A stretch of DNA of 36,424 nt from NCBI GenBank assembly GCA_031409815.1, contig JANNXV010000080.1, forward strand, positions 1 through 36,424, in the 5' to 3' direction. The DNA is from JANLUX01 sp031409815. Its GTDB lineage: Bacteria > Bacteroidota > Bacteroidia > AKYH767-A > OLB10. The first letter of the stretch is position 1. Every line of letters starts with the position of its first letter. A model generated the notes under the pieces. It saw only the letters and a list, made by a program, of their open reading frames with translations. It did not search any database and was not told the DNA's origin. The position numbers and the translations under genes are program-made. Of the stretch, positions 25,507 through 34,707 are shown one piece after another.

Positions 25507-25526
25507 TTTAACAAATTTCTGTTAAA
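25507..25526. promoter_or_regulatory. Perfect dyad TTTAACA-N6-TGTTAAA upstream of the OmpA-like gene
   Basis: Two 7-base arms separated by AATTTC, in the 161-base divergent region. It lies 70 bases before the OmpA-like ATG and about 40 bases before a possible -7 element TATCTTTA (25568-25575). It has the shape of a binding site for a dimeric regulator; no regulator can be named. Confidence 0.35.
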
Positions 25527-25596
25527 TATTACAATTACCATTGACTAACCTGCTATTCCGCTATTGCTATCTTTATGCCAATCTTAAACTTCTCAA

Positions 25597-26595
25597 ATGA
25601 AAAAACTATTGTTTTACTCTGTAATTATTTTTTACATCACCTCTTGTGTGCCAGCTCGTCAGTATGAAGAATTAAAAACTAAGAATTCGAAATGCGATGA
25701 TGAAAACGAGAGGCTTAGAGCAAGCGTGCTTGAAATAAATACACGCAACCTTGAATGTAACGAACAAATAAATCAGCAAAAAAAGGCAATTGAACAGCTT
25801 AAACAAGACACCGCTAATTTGGGAGCCGATATTCGTAGAATGAATGCATTAAACCGATCGATGACAGAATCATTAGAAATGATTAACAACAATAACGATA
25901 AACTGTTGGCGAGCAATCAAACCGATACGAAAAAGGTAATTAACCAATTGCAGATGACGCAGAAAGAGTTGCAAAAAAAGGAGGATGCATTGAAGCAACT
26001 GGAACGAGAGTTGAACACCAAAGAAGCTAACATGAACGAGCTGAATTTAACGCTTCAAGAAAGAGAAAAAAGACTTGCCGAATTGGAGCAAATTTTATTC
26101 AGTAAAGATTCTGTTGTGAATGCGTTAAAGAAAACCGTAAACGATGCATTAGTTGGTTTTACGGGTAATGGACTAACAGTAACAAAAAAGAATGGTAAGG
26201 TTTATGTATCATTAGAAGAGAGCTTGCTATTTGCAACCGGAAGTATTGTGGTTGATAAAGAGGGAGCAGTTGCAATAAAAAAGCTAGCTAAAGTGCTTGA
26301 AAGCAATGCAGACATTAATGTTTTGATAGAGGGGCATACGGATAATGTACCAATGAAAGGTGCCGGTGAAATAAAGGATAATTGGGATTTAAGTGTGATG
26401 AGGGCAACATCAGTAGTAAAAATTATTACATCAAACAGTAAAGTGAATCCCTTACGTTTAACGGCTGCGGGTAGAGGCGAATTCGATCCAATAGCAAGAG
26501 GAAATTCGGCTGAAGAACGAAAAAAAAATCGTAGAATAGAAATAATATTGACTCCAAAACTGGACGAAATATTTAAAGTGATAGAAACCAATTAA
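25597..26595 (+). CDS. OmpA-family lipoprotein with periplasmic coiled coil
   Basis: A 332-residue lipoprotein: the signal ends in YITSC with Cys17, then a coiled coil (about residues 20-170) and a C-terminal OmpA peptidoglycan-binding domain (about 200-325). The OmpA domain shows VLIEGHTDNVPM, NWDLSVMRATSV, RLTAAGRGEFDPIA and KKNRRIEIIL; the Asp and Arg that hold diaminopimelate are present in TDN and NRRIEI. It should tether the outer membrane to peptidoglycan through a long spacer. It heads a plus-strand cluster and is followed after 20 bases by the repeat protein. Confidence 0.92.
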   Translation: MKKLLFYSVIIFYITSCVPARQYEELKTKNSKCDDENERLRASVLEINTRNLECNEQINQQKKAIEQLKQDTANLGADIRRMNALNRSMTESLEMINNNNDKLLASNQTDTKKVINQLQMTQKELQKKEDALKQLERELNTKEANMNELNLTLQEREKRLAELEQILFSKDSVVNALKKTVNDALVGFTGNGLTVTKKNGKVYVSLEESLLFATGSIVVDKEGAVAIKKLAKVLESNADINVLIEGHTDNVPMKGAGEIKDNWDLSVMRATSVVKIITSNSKVNPLRLTAAGRGEFDPIARGNSAEERKKNRRIEIILTPKLDEIFKVIETN

Positions 26596-26615
26596 GAATC
26601 CTGTTAAGCTAAATC

Positions 26616-27698
26616 ATGCGAGCAGCATTTTTATTTTTAATTAGTATATTTTTTTTAACGATACAAGATGTGTCAGCACAGTTTGTGCAGGCGTACGAAG
26701 ATTTTAGAAATTATTTTTATGTTTTCGAGAATGGAATGCCTCAACAATTAGAATCGCAGCGGGTAATTAAGTATGTGGTAAGTGCCGAGTCAGTTGTTTA
26801 TATCGATAATGCAAAAAATTTGAAGGCGTGGTATCATGGCGAAAAATTTGATTTGGGCGAAGGAAATAATTTAAAGTTTACCAGTTCAAGAAAATTTATT
26901 ACTTACCAACGCGATCAAACGCTTTATGTATTTGATAATGGCAAAACAATGCGGCTCACTAATTTTTTAAAGGAATACACGGTTGGGGATGAGATAATAG
27001 TATTTAAAGAAGACAATTATGAAATTTTAAAAGCCTATATAAATGGCGAAATTGTTGAGGTGGATTATACACTGGTGAGTAAGCTGGGAGCTTATAAATT
27101 GGGAGATAATTTAGTAGCTTATACCAATGGCGCTCGCTATTTTAAAGTGTTTCATAATAAAGAATTGATGGAGTTGGAACAATGGGAGCCTACTGAATTT
27201 CTTTGTGGCAGAGATATGGTAGCATATGTTGATGGTACAACACAATATTTAAAACTCTATTACAACGATAAGATTTTAAAGTTGGAAAATTTCGCTCCCC
27301 GATCAATGCAAATGGGTGACAATGTGTTTGCTTACATTAATAATGAAAGCGAATTTATGGTTTTCACCAACGGAAAATTGTTGAAAGTCGAATTGTTTGA
27401 ACCTACCATTTATCAGGTAAAGGATAATGTTTGTGCTTTTTTTATGGATAATAAATTACAGGTTTTGCAAGATGGAGTCCGTTATCAGCTTGAATATTTT
27501 ATGCCTTCTTCCTACCAAATAAGCAATAATAATATGGCCTGGTTAGATAATTCAGGTAGGCTAAAAATGTTTGATAAAGGAAAAGTAATAACTGTTTCAA
27601 CCGACATGATTAGTGATTACACATTGAATGGAGATGTTTTGAAATATATAGGAGGAGATAATTATCCGCATATTTATTGTAATGGTAAAAACTTTTAA
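26616..27698 (+). CDS. Exported protein of ten ~35-residue repeats, unknown function
   Basis: A 360-residue protein with a signal peptide (1-21, ending VSAQ). The mature part is a tandem repeat. The anchor (aromatic)-x-N/D-G-K/E occurs at residues 37, 72, 106, 141, 179, 215, 250, 284, 319 and 354, at intervals of 34-38. Each unit runs roughly: anchor, hydrophobic strand, Y or F-x-P or similar, GDN, aliphatic pair, A-Y. The chain stops directly after the tenth anchor (YCNGKNF), as would occur if the ends closed together in a propeller-like ring, but a solenoid or two smaller propellers are also possible. It lies between OmpA-like and RemB-like genes. I recognise no family name. Confidence 0.8.
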   Translation: MRAAFLFLISIFFLTIQDVSAQFVQAYEDFRNYFYVFENGMPQQLESQRVIKYVVSAESVVYIDNAKNLKAWYHGEKFDLGEGNNLKFTSSRKFITYQRDQTLYVFDNGKTMRLTNFLKEYTVGDEIIVFKEDNYEILKAYINGEIVEVDYTLVSKLGAYKLGDNLVAYTNGARYFKVFHNKELMELEQWEPTEFLCGRDMVAYVDGTTQYLKLYYNDKILKLENFAPRSMQMGDNVFAYINNESEFMVFTNGKLLKVELFEPTIYQVKDNVCAFFMDNKLQVLQDGVRYQLEYFMPSSYQISNNNMAWLDNSGRLKMFDKGKVITVSTDMISDYTLNGDVLKYIGGDNYPHIYCNGKNF

Positions 27699-27763
27699 TT
27701 CTTGTTATCGTATAATAATTCAAAATGTACAACTCAAAATTGTTAATTAGCAAAATCGGATAA

Positions 27764-29371
27764 ATGAGTCGTTTAATTATAGTTTTATTGTTGTTGATGG
27801 CATTTGTTGTGAAGCAAAGTAATGGGCAGGAATATTTTCTTCCGCTTAGCAACAGAATGAATTTAAGGTATGAACCATTTCTTCAGCAAGTAAACTCAAA
27901 TGCTCACACTTCTCTAAAGCCATGGTTGAGCAAAGATTTGGTCGCAAACACCCCATTCGATTCATTAACAACTCCAATACTTAAGGATAAGCGATTCAAC
28001 AAAACACTTGTTGGAAGAAAACTATTTAAAGAGCATTTAATTCAGGTAAAGGATGATGATGTTTATCTGCATGTTGACTATGTATGTGAACATAGTGCAG
28101 GAAAGGATTTTGAGGAAGACAGGAATGTGTTTACCAATTCACGTGGGGCATGGGTAGGCGGAACATTTGGGAAACGATTTTCTTTTGATGCTACATTTTA
28201 TGAAAACCTTGCCAAGTTTCCAACGTATCTCGATTCGTTCGTATTGGAAACCGGAGTTGCACCAGGTCAGGGCAGAGTTAAAAGAAATAAAGAAAATAGT
28301 AATTCTGATTTTGCAATGGCAACCGGAACAATTGCGTTTGCATTGAATAAGCATTTTACATTTCAGGCAGGGCAAGACCGCAATTTTATCGGAGATGGTT
28401 ATCGTTCTCTAATTCTAAGTGATAATGCTACTCCGTATCCATATCTGAAAATAGTAACTGATTTCTGGAAAATACGTTATGTGAATTTGTATACTGTAAT
28501 GCAGGATCTTGAAAATGGAAATGGAAACGATGAAAGACCCTACCGAAGAAAATATGCTTCAACACATTATCTTGATTTAAGCATAGGTAAACGTGTTACT
28601 ATTGGTATTATGGAGGCAGTTGTTTGGAATGCTGACTCAGCCAGCGGTGCCAGAGGGTACGATATCAGTTATTTAAATCCGATTATCTTCTTTCGTCCGG
28701 TTGAATACAATATTGGTTCGCCTGATAATGTGTTGTTAGGCATAAACGGAAAGGTGAAAATCAACAGCCGCAATTTATTCTATATGCAAATTATGCTTGA
28801 TGAATTTGTACTTTATCATGTAAAAAATGCCGATGGTTGGTGGGCAAATAAACATGGCTTGCAGGGTGGAGTAAAGTCATTTAATGTTTTTGGTGTAAAG
28901 AATTTACATTTTCAAACGGAGTTTAACTATGTAAGACCCTATACCTACCAGCACAGCCAATCGCTTGGCAACTATGGCCATTTTCGTCAACCATTAGCGC
29001 ATCCTTATGGAGCTAATTTCTGGGAGTCGGTAAATTTCATTTATTATACATGGAGAAAAATTGATATTGCAGCCAGAATGAGTTATGCAACATTTGGTAC
29101 TGACACTGCCGGAATAAATTATGGACAGAATATTTATTTGAGCTACAACACTCACCCAAACGATTACAACAATAAAGTTGGACAAGGTTTAAAAAACAAT
29201 TTATTAATTGGAAATCTTAACGTTAGTTATATAATTAATCCGGTTACCAATTTTAATGCCTTTGTTGATTTAACAATTAGGCAACAAAAAAACGATTTTG
29301 AAAGTAAAAATACAATGATTCTACAAGCAGGAATTCGAACAAGTTTATTTAATCATTATTACGACTTTTAA
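27764..29371 (+). CDS. RemB/Wzi-like outer-membrane protein
   Basis: A 535-residue exported protein with a signal peptide (1-21, ending SNGQE). The beginning EYFLPLSNRMNLRYEPFLQQ, GQDRNFIGDGYRSL, YNIGSPDNVLLGINGK, the ADGWWANKHGLQGG segment and the later LAHPYGANFWESV are like the gliding-motility protein RemB and the Wzi capsule-assembly barrel family, as far as I can recall. The strands and the C-terminal aromatic residue in YYDF suit an outer-membrane barrel. RemB contributes to cell-surface motility in Flavobacterium; Wzi anchors capsule. Which applies here cannot be decided. It follows the repeat protein by 65 bases and precedes a glycan gene by 109. Confidence 0.6.
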   Translation: MSRLIIVLLLLMAFVVKQSNGQEYFLPLSNRMNLRYEPFLQQVNSNAHTSLKPWLSKDLVANTPFDSLTTPILKDKRFNKTLVGRKLFKEHLIQVKDDDVYLHVDYVCEHSAGKDFEEDRNVFTNSRGAWVGGTFGKRFSFDATFYENLAKFPTYLDSFVLETGVAPGQGRVKRNKENSNSDFAMATGTIAFALNKHFTFQAGQDRNFIGDGYRSLILSDNATPYPYLKIVTDFWKIRYVNLYTVMQDLENGNGNDERPYRRKYASTHYLDLSIGKRVTIGIMEAVVWNADSASGARGYDISYLNPIIFFRPVEYNIGSPDNVLLGINGKVKINSRNLFYMQIMLDEFVLYHVKNADGWWANKHGLQGGVKSFNVFGVKNLHFQTEFNYVRPYTYQHSQSLGNYGHFRQPLAHPYGANFWESVNFIYYTWRKIDIAARMSYATFGTDTAGINYGQNIYLSYNTHPNDYNNKVGQGLKNNLLIGNLNVSYIINPVTNFNAFVDLTIRQQKNDFESKNTMILQAGIRTSLFNHYYDF

Positions 29372-29480
29372 TGTTTAAAATATTTAACAATAAAATGTCA
29401 ACATTAAACAAGTAGCTTTGACAAAAAAATTAGAATAAAGAACAGTCTGAAAAATTAAATTAGAATAAAAATAGTCCCCA

Positions 29481-30536
29481 ATGCTCAACATTACTCTGGC
29501 AAGTATCACCGCTTTTGCAATCACTTTTCTTGCAATTCCATCAATTATCCGCGTTTCGATTATTAAAAATCTATTTGATGAACCCGGTGAACGAAAAGCG
29601 CATACTTCAAGCATACCGACTCTCGGTGGATTAGCCATTTTTGCTGGCGTTGTATTTTCCTACACATTTTGGTCAGCCGGATTAGATTACACTGGAACGC
29701 AATATATTATTGCTTCAATTATTGTAATGTTTTTTATTGGCATTAAAGACGATATCGTACATCTGACAGCGCATAAAAAATTATATGGCCAAATTCTGGC
29801 TGCAATTATCATCACATTTTTTGCCAATATTCGAATAACAAGTATGTATGGCATTTTAGGCATTACACAAATACCCTATTGGTTTAGTGTAACATTAACC
29901 ATTTTCACAATTCTGGTAATTATCAACGCTTATAATTTGATTGATGGTATTGATGGTTTAGCGGGAGGAATTGGAGCAATTGCTTCTTTTACTTTCGGAT
30001 TGTGGTTTTACAATTACAATCAATTGTCCCTTTGTATTTTGTCATTTTCATTATTTAGTGCACTTCTAGCATTTCTGGTTTATAACTTCTCACCTGCCAA
30101 TATTTTTATGGGAGATACCGGTTCACTAGTTGTTGGTCTTTTACTTGCAATACTCACCATAAATTTTATTGAATTAAGTTACGAATCAATGCCATATGCA
30201 TTTCCATATCGGTCGAGTCCGGCAATGGCAATTGCTATTTTAATTTATCCGTTAATTGATACTTTAAGAGTCTTTATAATCCGCCTAATGAAAAAGCGTT
30301 CACCGTTTTCGGCCGACAGAAACCACTTACATCATTTTCTTATTGATATGGGTTTAACTCACCGTGAAACTTCACTGACTTTATATCTCATAAATATTGC
30401 TTTTATTTTACTGGCCTTATTATTAAGAAATGTAAGTAGTCTTTCGTTATTGGTTATATTAATAGTGCTTGGAACTTTATTAAGTATTGCTCCATTTATT
30501 TGTCGTCCGTTTTTTCGAAAACAAGCAACCTCTTAA
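29481..30536 (+). CDS. WecA/MraY-family undecaprenyl-phosphate sugar-1-phosphate transferase
   Basis: Polytopic inner-membrane enzyme that starts a lipid-linked glycan by moving a sugar-1-phosphate (GlcNAc-1-P in WecA) from its UDP-sugar to undecaprenyl phosphate. In 351 residues it has about eleven membrane segments and the family motifs: DEPGERKAHTSSIPTLGG (33-50), IKDD with the Mg-binding Asp pair (88-91), NAYNLIDGIDGL (149-160), GDTGS (211-215) and RNHLHH (280-285), the last typical of WecA-like rather than MraY enzymes. It faces the minus-strand glycan operon and ends 116 bases from it. Sugar specificity is inferred. Confidence 0.92.
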   Translation: MLNITLASITAFAITFLAIPSIIRVSIIKNLFDEPGERKAHTSSIPTLGGLAIFAGVVFSYTFWSAGLDYTGTQYIIASIIVMFFIGIKDDIVHLTAHKKLYGQILAAIIITFFANIRITSMYGILGITQIPYWFSVTLTIFTILVIINAYNLIDGIDGLAGGIGAIASFTFGLWFYNYNQLSLCILSFSLFSALLAFLVYNFSPANIFMGDTGSLVVGLLLAILTINFIELSYESMPYAFPYRSSPAMAIAILIYPLIDTLRVFIIRLMKKRSPFSADRNHLHHFLIDMGLTHRETSLTLYLINIAFILLALLLRNVSSLSLLVILIVLGTLLSIAPFICRPFFRKQATS

Positions 30537-30652
30537 GTTTTTACTTAATTTCTTAACTCATAAAAGGTAGTTGAAAGTTATTAATTCAACTCATGATTTG
30601 ATCACCAATAATTGCACTATGAGATTAACTTAACATCATTAGCACTGAAAAA

Positions 30653-31777
30653 TTATTGCAGCGATTGTAAAAGTTGAAGGTATTTTTCCTGATTAGCTTC
30701 TTTTGTAAAATATTTTAGAACTAATTGCTTCATTCTGTTTTTATCTTCAACACTTGGTTTATTCAAAAAGGGCACTTTGCCATTTAATTTAAATCCACAT
30801 TGATGCTTTTCCACAAAAGCAGAGTAGTCGCCCAGATTGTCAGAGATTACAACAGGTAATCCTGAAGCCAAATATTCTGCAAACTTAGTAGGGGAGGCTA
30901 CCTGATTGGTAACGGATTGTTCGCGAATCAATATTCCGTAATCGCATGCGGCAAGCACTTTTGTTACCTCATTATGCGAAACCCATTTTTGCATTACCTG
31001 GTCGGGAAATTGTTTTTTAAGCTGATCGATACTTTCTTCAGCCTGTGCCAAAAAAATAATTTTATAATGATGACTCGAAGTTAATAAAGGGGAAATAAAA
31101 GTTTCTAATGTTTTAAAACTTTGCCAGCCGGCCGTAGAGCCAGAATAAGCAAACACAATATCATTTTCATTCAAATTTAAAAGCGACATTTCGTTTGAGT
31201 CGACAATATTATTTTGCTTAACAAAAGATGAATTTATTGTGCATGGAATTACCACATGATCGCTTGCGGAATATTGATAATTGCTTTTCCAATAATTCAC
31301 CAATTGTGAAGTAACAGCAATTCTAAAATCTGATTCAATTACGGCTGAACGTTCCAATTTGTCAATAGATTTTTTCCATTGATCCACCACTTTTACATCG
31401 TATTCTTTCCATTCTGCAGCGATGGCTCCTCGTCCATCAAAACAAACTTTTTTTATCAAACCAAATCTGCGCAAACGCAATGCCATATTAGTGGCTATTA
31501 CATTGCGTGCTATTATAGTTTTTTGTCCGGTTAAAAAGCAAATCAATAATAAACTGAGTACATTCAATTGCCAATAAGTAGCTTTTGGAAGCATTGGCAG
31601 CACTATTGCATGTGGCATTTCTGCCTGAATTTTTTGTTTATTTTTTTTAAATTCTTGTAATGAAATAAAAGCGACTAAACGTACTTTTTCACCCTGCACA
31701 TTCAAGTGTTTTACTACATCAATTACCTGGCTTGAATAGACACCTGATGGCGGTTCGGCATAAGTAAAATAAATCAT
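30653..31777 (-). CDS. GT4-type glycosyltransferase
   Basis: A 374-residue GT-B protein. The N-terminal domain starts MIYFTYAEPPSGVYSSQVIDVV and carries LFTG-like helices; the C-terminal donor-binding domain shows FAYSGSTAGWQS (about 220), VSHNEVTKVLAACDYGILI and SPTKFAEYLASGLPVVIS, where the Glu of FAEY is the second acidic residue of the E-x7-E motif. The family transfers a sugar from an activated donor to a growing polysaccharide; donor and acceptor are unknown. It is the last gene of the minus-strand operon, 59 bases after the fusion gene. Confidence 0.85.
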   Translation of the reverse strand: MIYFTYAEPPSGVYSSQVIDVVKHLNVQGEKVRLVAFISLQEFKKNKQKIQAEMPHAIVLPMLPKATYWQLNVLSLLLICFLTGQKTIIARNVIATNMALRLRRFGLIKKVCFDGRGAIAAEWKEYDVKVVDQWKKSIDKLERSAVIESDFRIAVTSQLVNYWKSNYQYSASDHVVIPCTINSSFVKQNNIVDSNEMSLLNLNENDIVFAYSGSTAGWQSFKTLETFISPLLTSSHHYKIIFLAQAEESIDQLKKQFPDQVMQKWVSHNEVTKVLAACDYGILIREQSVTNQVASPTKFAEYLASGLPVVISDNLGDYSAFVEKHQCGFKLNGKVPFLNKPSVEDKNRMKQLVLKYFTKEANQEKYLQLLQSLQ

Positions 31778-31836
31778 GTTGTTTTTACGAATGCTCTTTT
31801 GAATTGGTTTTTATCCGAAAAGAATTGGACATTATT

Positions 31837-33888
31837 TTAGTGAATAGCTTTTTGATCGGGATTTATTAACTCAACAATTTGTTGAGCTTTTGCAAATCCT
31901 AAAACACGATAGAGGGTAAGGTATTTAGATGATATTGCATTGCTTTCACTAGGCATTCTTAAGGGCCTAATATATTTATTATGAAGTTGAATGGCTTCTG
32001 GTTTATTATATTGATAATAAATGCGGATTGCCGTAAAAAGTACGTTTACGAATGTTTGTTCAATGGAAGGTGTTATTTTGCCAGAAGACTTAAGAAATTT
32101 ATATATGCGGATACGTAAATCTATGTATCGCTTCCATCTTTCTTTCGGATCAGTTTTAGAAATAGAACCGGATTCACGTTCGCGGTTGATACAAACTATT
32201 TTAGTATCAAAATAAACATTAGCGTCAGCCATTAACATTCGAAACATTAAATCGTACTCCTGGCTGCTTTTTAAGTTTTCGGACCAACCATTTATTTCCA
32301 ACACTTTGGTTCGTTTAAACAAATTGGAAGTTGTAACACCTAACACAGCATCCATTAATGCGTTCCATTGATCTTGTTTATAATAAATGTAATTTTTTTC
32401 TTTACCGTCAATGTATCGTTTAATACAACTACTCACCAAAATATCAGGCTTTTCTTCTAAAGATTCAAGCAATTCAGTTTGGTGTTTTAACTTATAGGGT
32501 AACATTAAATCATCTGCATCAAAGAAGTTTAAGTATTCACCCTGTGCCATCGATAAGCCACGATTTCTGCTGTAAGTAGCTCCTCGGTTTCCATCGTTAA
32601 TTAACAAATGGAAATTGTCGGGATAAAGCGCTTTGTACTTTTGCAATATTTCTATTGTTCTGTCTGTAGAGCCATCATCAACACAAATTACTTCTAACGG
32701 AAGCAATTCCTGAGCATATACAGCTTGCAAACATTCGTCAATATATTTATCTACATTATAGCAAGGAATTATTACTGAAATTTTAATATCCGAAGCACGT
32801 GTTTCTTCAACTTTTATTGGCGATGTATTGTCGGTTTGTAATTGCTGTATAATGTTAACAAAGTCAGTTTCCAGTTCATAGTTAGAATCACAGTACTCTA
32901 AAAATTTCTTAAACATATTCAGGTTATGGTTGCTCAGCATTTTGGGATGCGAAACAAACTGCATAAAATCATTTTTTAGAATATGCTTTTTATAAAGCGG
33001 CAATTTTACAATACTCAGCAATTCAACTGAAGCAACTTCAAGGTTATTGGCACCCATTGCATGTTCATGAATTCCTTCAGGTTTTATTGTTCTGTCAATA
33101 ACCGACTGCTGTCCTTCTCCACGGCCATAGGTGTGATCATGAAATATGCGGTGTAACAAACGTAAGTGCATTTTGTTGATTGCATTTACATAGGATGGAA
33201 TTCTTAAAACGGTGCTTGTTATTTCAGTGAACTCTCCTCTGGTCGACTCTTCCAAAACATCTCTCTCAAACCGGTATATTAACTTATTAGGCGATCGGGT
33301 AAAATCAAAATGCTGCGCGTTGGAAAATTGAAACAGCCCTGGCATCACTGTAAAATCATAAGCGATACCATGTTTTTCGAAATAAGGCTTGTAATCTTCG
33401 AAAGGTTGCAAACTCCATCCACCTGCACGGTATGCATTAATTTTATAATCTGGATTAATGGGTAAAATAATATCCTTTAATAATTGAATGGAAACATCGA
33501 ATAATAGTTCACGATCATTCAATGAAACATTATGAAAACGATAACGCTCAATATTGGATAGTTCCCATTGGTTTTTTTCAGGAAAGTAGATGGCGTCCAA
33601 CCAGTGCGAATGAATATGTGGAAACACATAGTGTCCTTTACGAATAAGGTCTTGCAACTGATTTTTTATACTATTAAAATCTTGATTGCAGGTATCGTAT
33701 TTTGTTGCATTTTGATGTAACCGGTATAAATAGGCGGTATCAACAAAAAAAATGGCTTTAACACCAAACGGTTCAAGCACACGTAATAAATTCTCAGTGG
33801 GCTCAATCATGCATTCCTGTGGAACACCACTTTTTTTGCCAAGAAAAAGTTCATAATCAAAAGTGTTGAGCAGATATTTAGTCGCCAT
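31837..33888 (-). CDS. Polysaccharide deacetylase-like / GT2 glycosyltransferase fusion
   Basis: A 683-residue two-domain protein. Residues 1-320 resemble the NodB/polysaccharide deacetylase fold: NTFDYE (8-13) at the site of the TFDD motif, HIHSHWLD (91-98) for the metal histidines, AYRAGGW (152-158) for RxPxG, and VSHPKM around 312. Residues 368-620 are a GT-A domain of family GT2: SVIIPCYN (371-378), VDDGSTD (403-409), FDADD with the DxD motif (456-460) and SSQEYDLMFRML (541-552). The domains are joined by an acidic linker. The first motif has Tyr where the second Asp normally sits. It may both modify and extend a surface glycan. Start at ATG 33888; the frame's own TTG one codon earlier is less likely. 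It is in the middle of the glycan operon. Confidence 0.82.
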   Translation of the reverse strand: MATKYLLNTFDYELFLGKKSGVPQECMIEPTENLLRVLEPFGVKAIFFVDTAYLYRLHQNATKYDTCNQDFNSIKNQLQDLIRKGHYVFPHIHSHWLDAIYFPEKNQWELSNIERYRFHNVSLNDRELLFDVSIQLLKDIILPINPDYKINAYRAGGWSLQPFEDYKPYFEKHGIAYDFTVMPGLFQFSNAQHFDFTRSPNKLIYRFERDVLEESTRGEFTEITSTVLRIPSYVNAINKMHLRLLHRIFHDHTYGRGEGQQSVIDRTIKPEGIHEHAMGANNLEVASVELLSIVKLPLYKKHILKNDFMQFVSHPKMLSNHNLNMFKKFLEYCDSNYELETDFVNIIQQLQTDNTSPIKVEETRASDIKISVIIPCYNVDKYIDECLQAVYAQELLPLEVICVDDGSTDRTIEILQKYKALYPDNFHLLINDGNRGATYSRNRGLSMAQGEYLNFFDADDLMLPYKLKHQTELLESLEEKPDILVSSCIKRYIDGKEKNYIYYKQDQWNALMDAVLGVTTSNLFKRTKVLEINGWSENLKSSQEYDLMFRMLMADANVYFDTKIVCINRERESGSISKTDPKERWKRYIDLRIRIYKFLKSSGKITPSIEQTFVNVLFTAIRIYYQYNKPEAIQLHNKYIRPLRMPSESNAISSKYLTLYRVLGFAKAQQIVELINPDQKAIH

Positions 33889-33930
33889 CAAAAATTTATT
33901 TACAGTTGCAAATGTAATTATGTATCAGTT

Positions 33931-34677
33931 TCATTTTTGGGCGATTAACAAATATCCGTTTTTAAAAGTCCTGTTCCCGTTTCCATAAACCTGTTTATCA
34001 AAAGCCACCACCTTTCGCCCGTCAAATGCATGGTGATGATTGAGTATTTGAAAATATTTTTTCGCCTGTTTTTCAATTTCTGCAGGCGAATATTCGATGT
34101 AATAAATATCAGGATAAAATAAAGCGCTATAGTTTAACGCATGTGGATAATGCAAAAAGAAAACGCCACCGGGAACCAATAACTCAAATGCTTTTTTAAA
34201 GAAGCTATCCAATTGACTCGGAGGAATAAATTCAAGCACGCTGATGGAGTATATTAACCGGAATTGCTGATTGAAAGAGTGCTTAATAAAATCATCGTAA
34301 ATAAAAACGGCATCCGGAAGGTTTACCTTTCCGGCTTCAATCATATCGGTATTGAGATCGATGCCAAATGCTTTGTATTTTTCAGTAAAGTGTTTGAGAT
34401 AAGCGCCTGCACCACAGCCAATGTCTAACACCGCATCACCGGGCTGCAAATAGTTGCTGGCGGTTGTCATTAAATCAGCATGGGTTTTATCAATGGCTTC
34501 CTGCACTTGCTGCTGTGTGGAAAAGCCTGCCATTTCCTGTGCCGACTTAGTACGGTCAATGCGCACCCGTTTATACATTCCTAATTTTGATAACCATCGG
34601 CTATCTATTTTTAATGCAATCAAAATATTGTTGACCAGAATATTATTAGTGAGTAAGAAGAATATACGTGAAAACAT
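33931..34677 (-). CDS. Class I SAM-dependent methyltransferase in glycan operon
   Basis: A 248-residue methyltransferase. Motif I VLDIGCGAGAYL is at residues 83-94, the acidic residue in AFGIDLNTDMIEAG follows, and SISVLEFIPPSQLDSFFKKAF with LVPGGVFFLHYPH marks motifs III-IV of the Methyltransf_11 group. Two short hydrophobic helices precede the domain (about 6-22). Its place between a FemAB-like gene and a deacetylase/GT2 fusion suggests methylation of a sugar or lipid-linked glycan, but that is from context only. It follows the FemAB-like gene by 30 bases. Confidence 0.85.
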   Translation of the reverse strand: MFSRIFFLLTNNILVNNILIALKIDSRWLSKLGMYKRVRIDRTKSAQEMAGFSTQQQVQEAIDKTHADLMTTASNYLQPGDAVLDIGCGAGAYLKHFTEKYKAFGIDLNTDMIEAGKVNLPDAVFIYDDFIKHSFNQQFRLIYSISVLEFIPPSQLDSFFKKAFELLVPGGVFFLHYPHALNYSALFYPDIYYIEYSPAEIEKQAKKYFQILNHHHAFDGRKVVAFDKQVYGNGNRTFKNGYLLIAQK

Positions 34678-34707
34678 GATTAAAGATTCAGATCAGCTAT
34701 TATGGTA

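Noticed and set aside
25568..25575. TATCTTTA as a firm promoter for the OmpA-like gene
   Set aside because: The final base differs from consensus and the only upstream TTG is 24 bases away, too far; kept only as a remark.
30569..30591. Hairpin AGTTGAA/TTCAACT between the convergent WecA and GT4 genes
   Set aside because: Only seven A/T-rich pairs and no T-run on either side; too weak to call a terminator.
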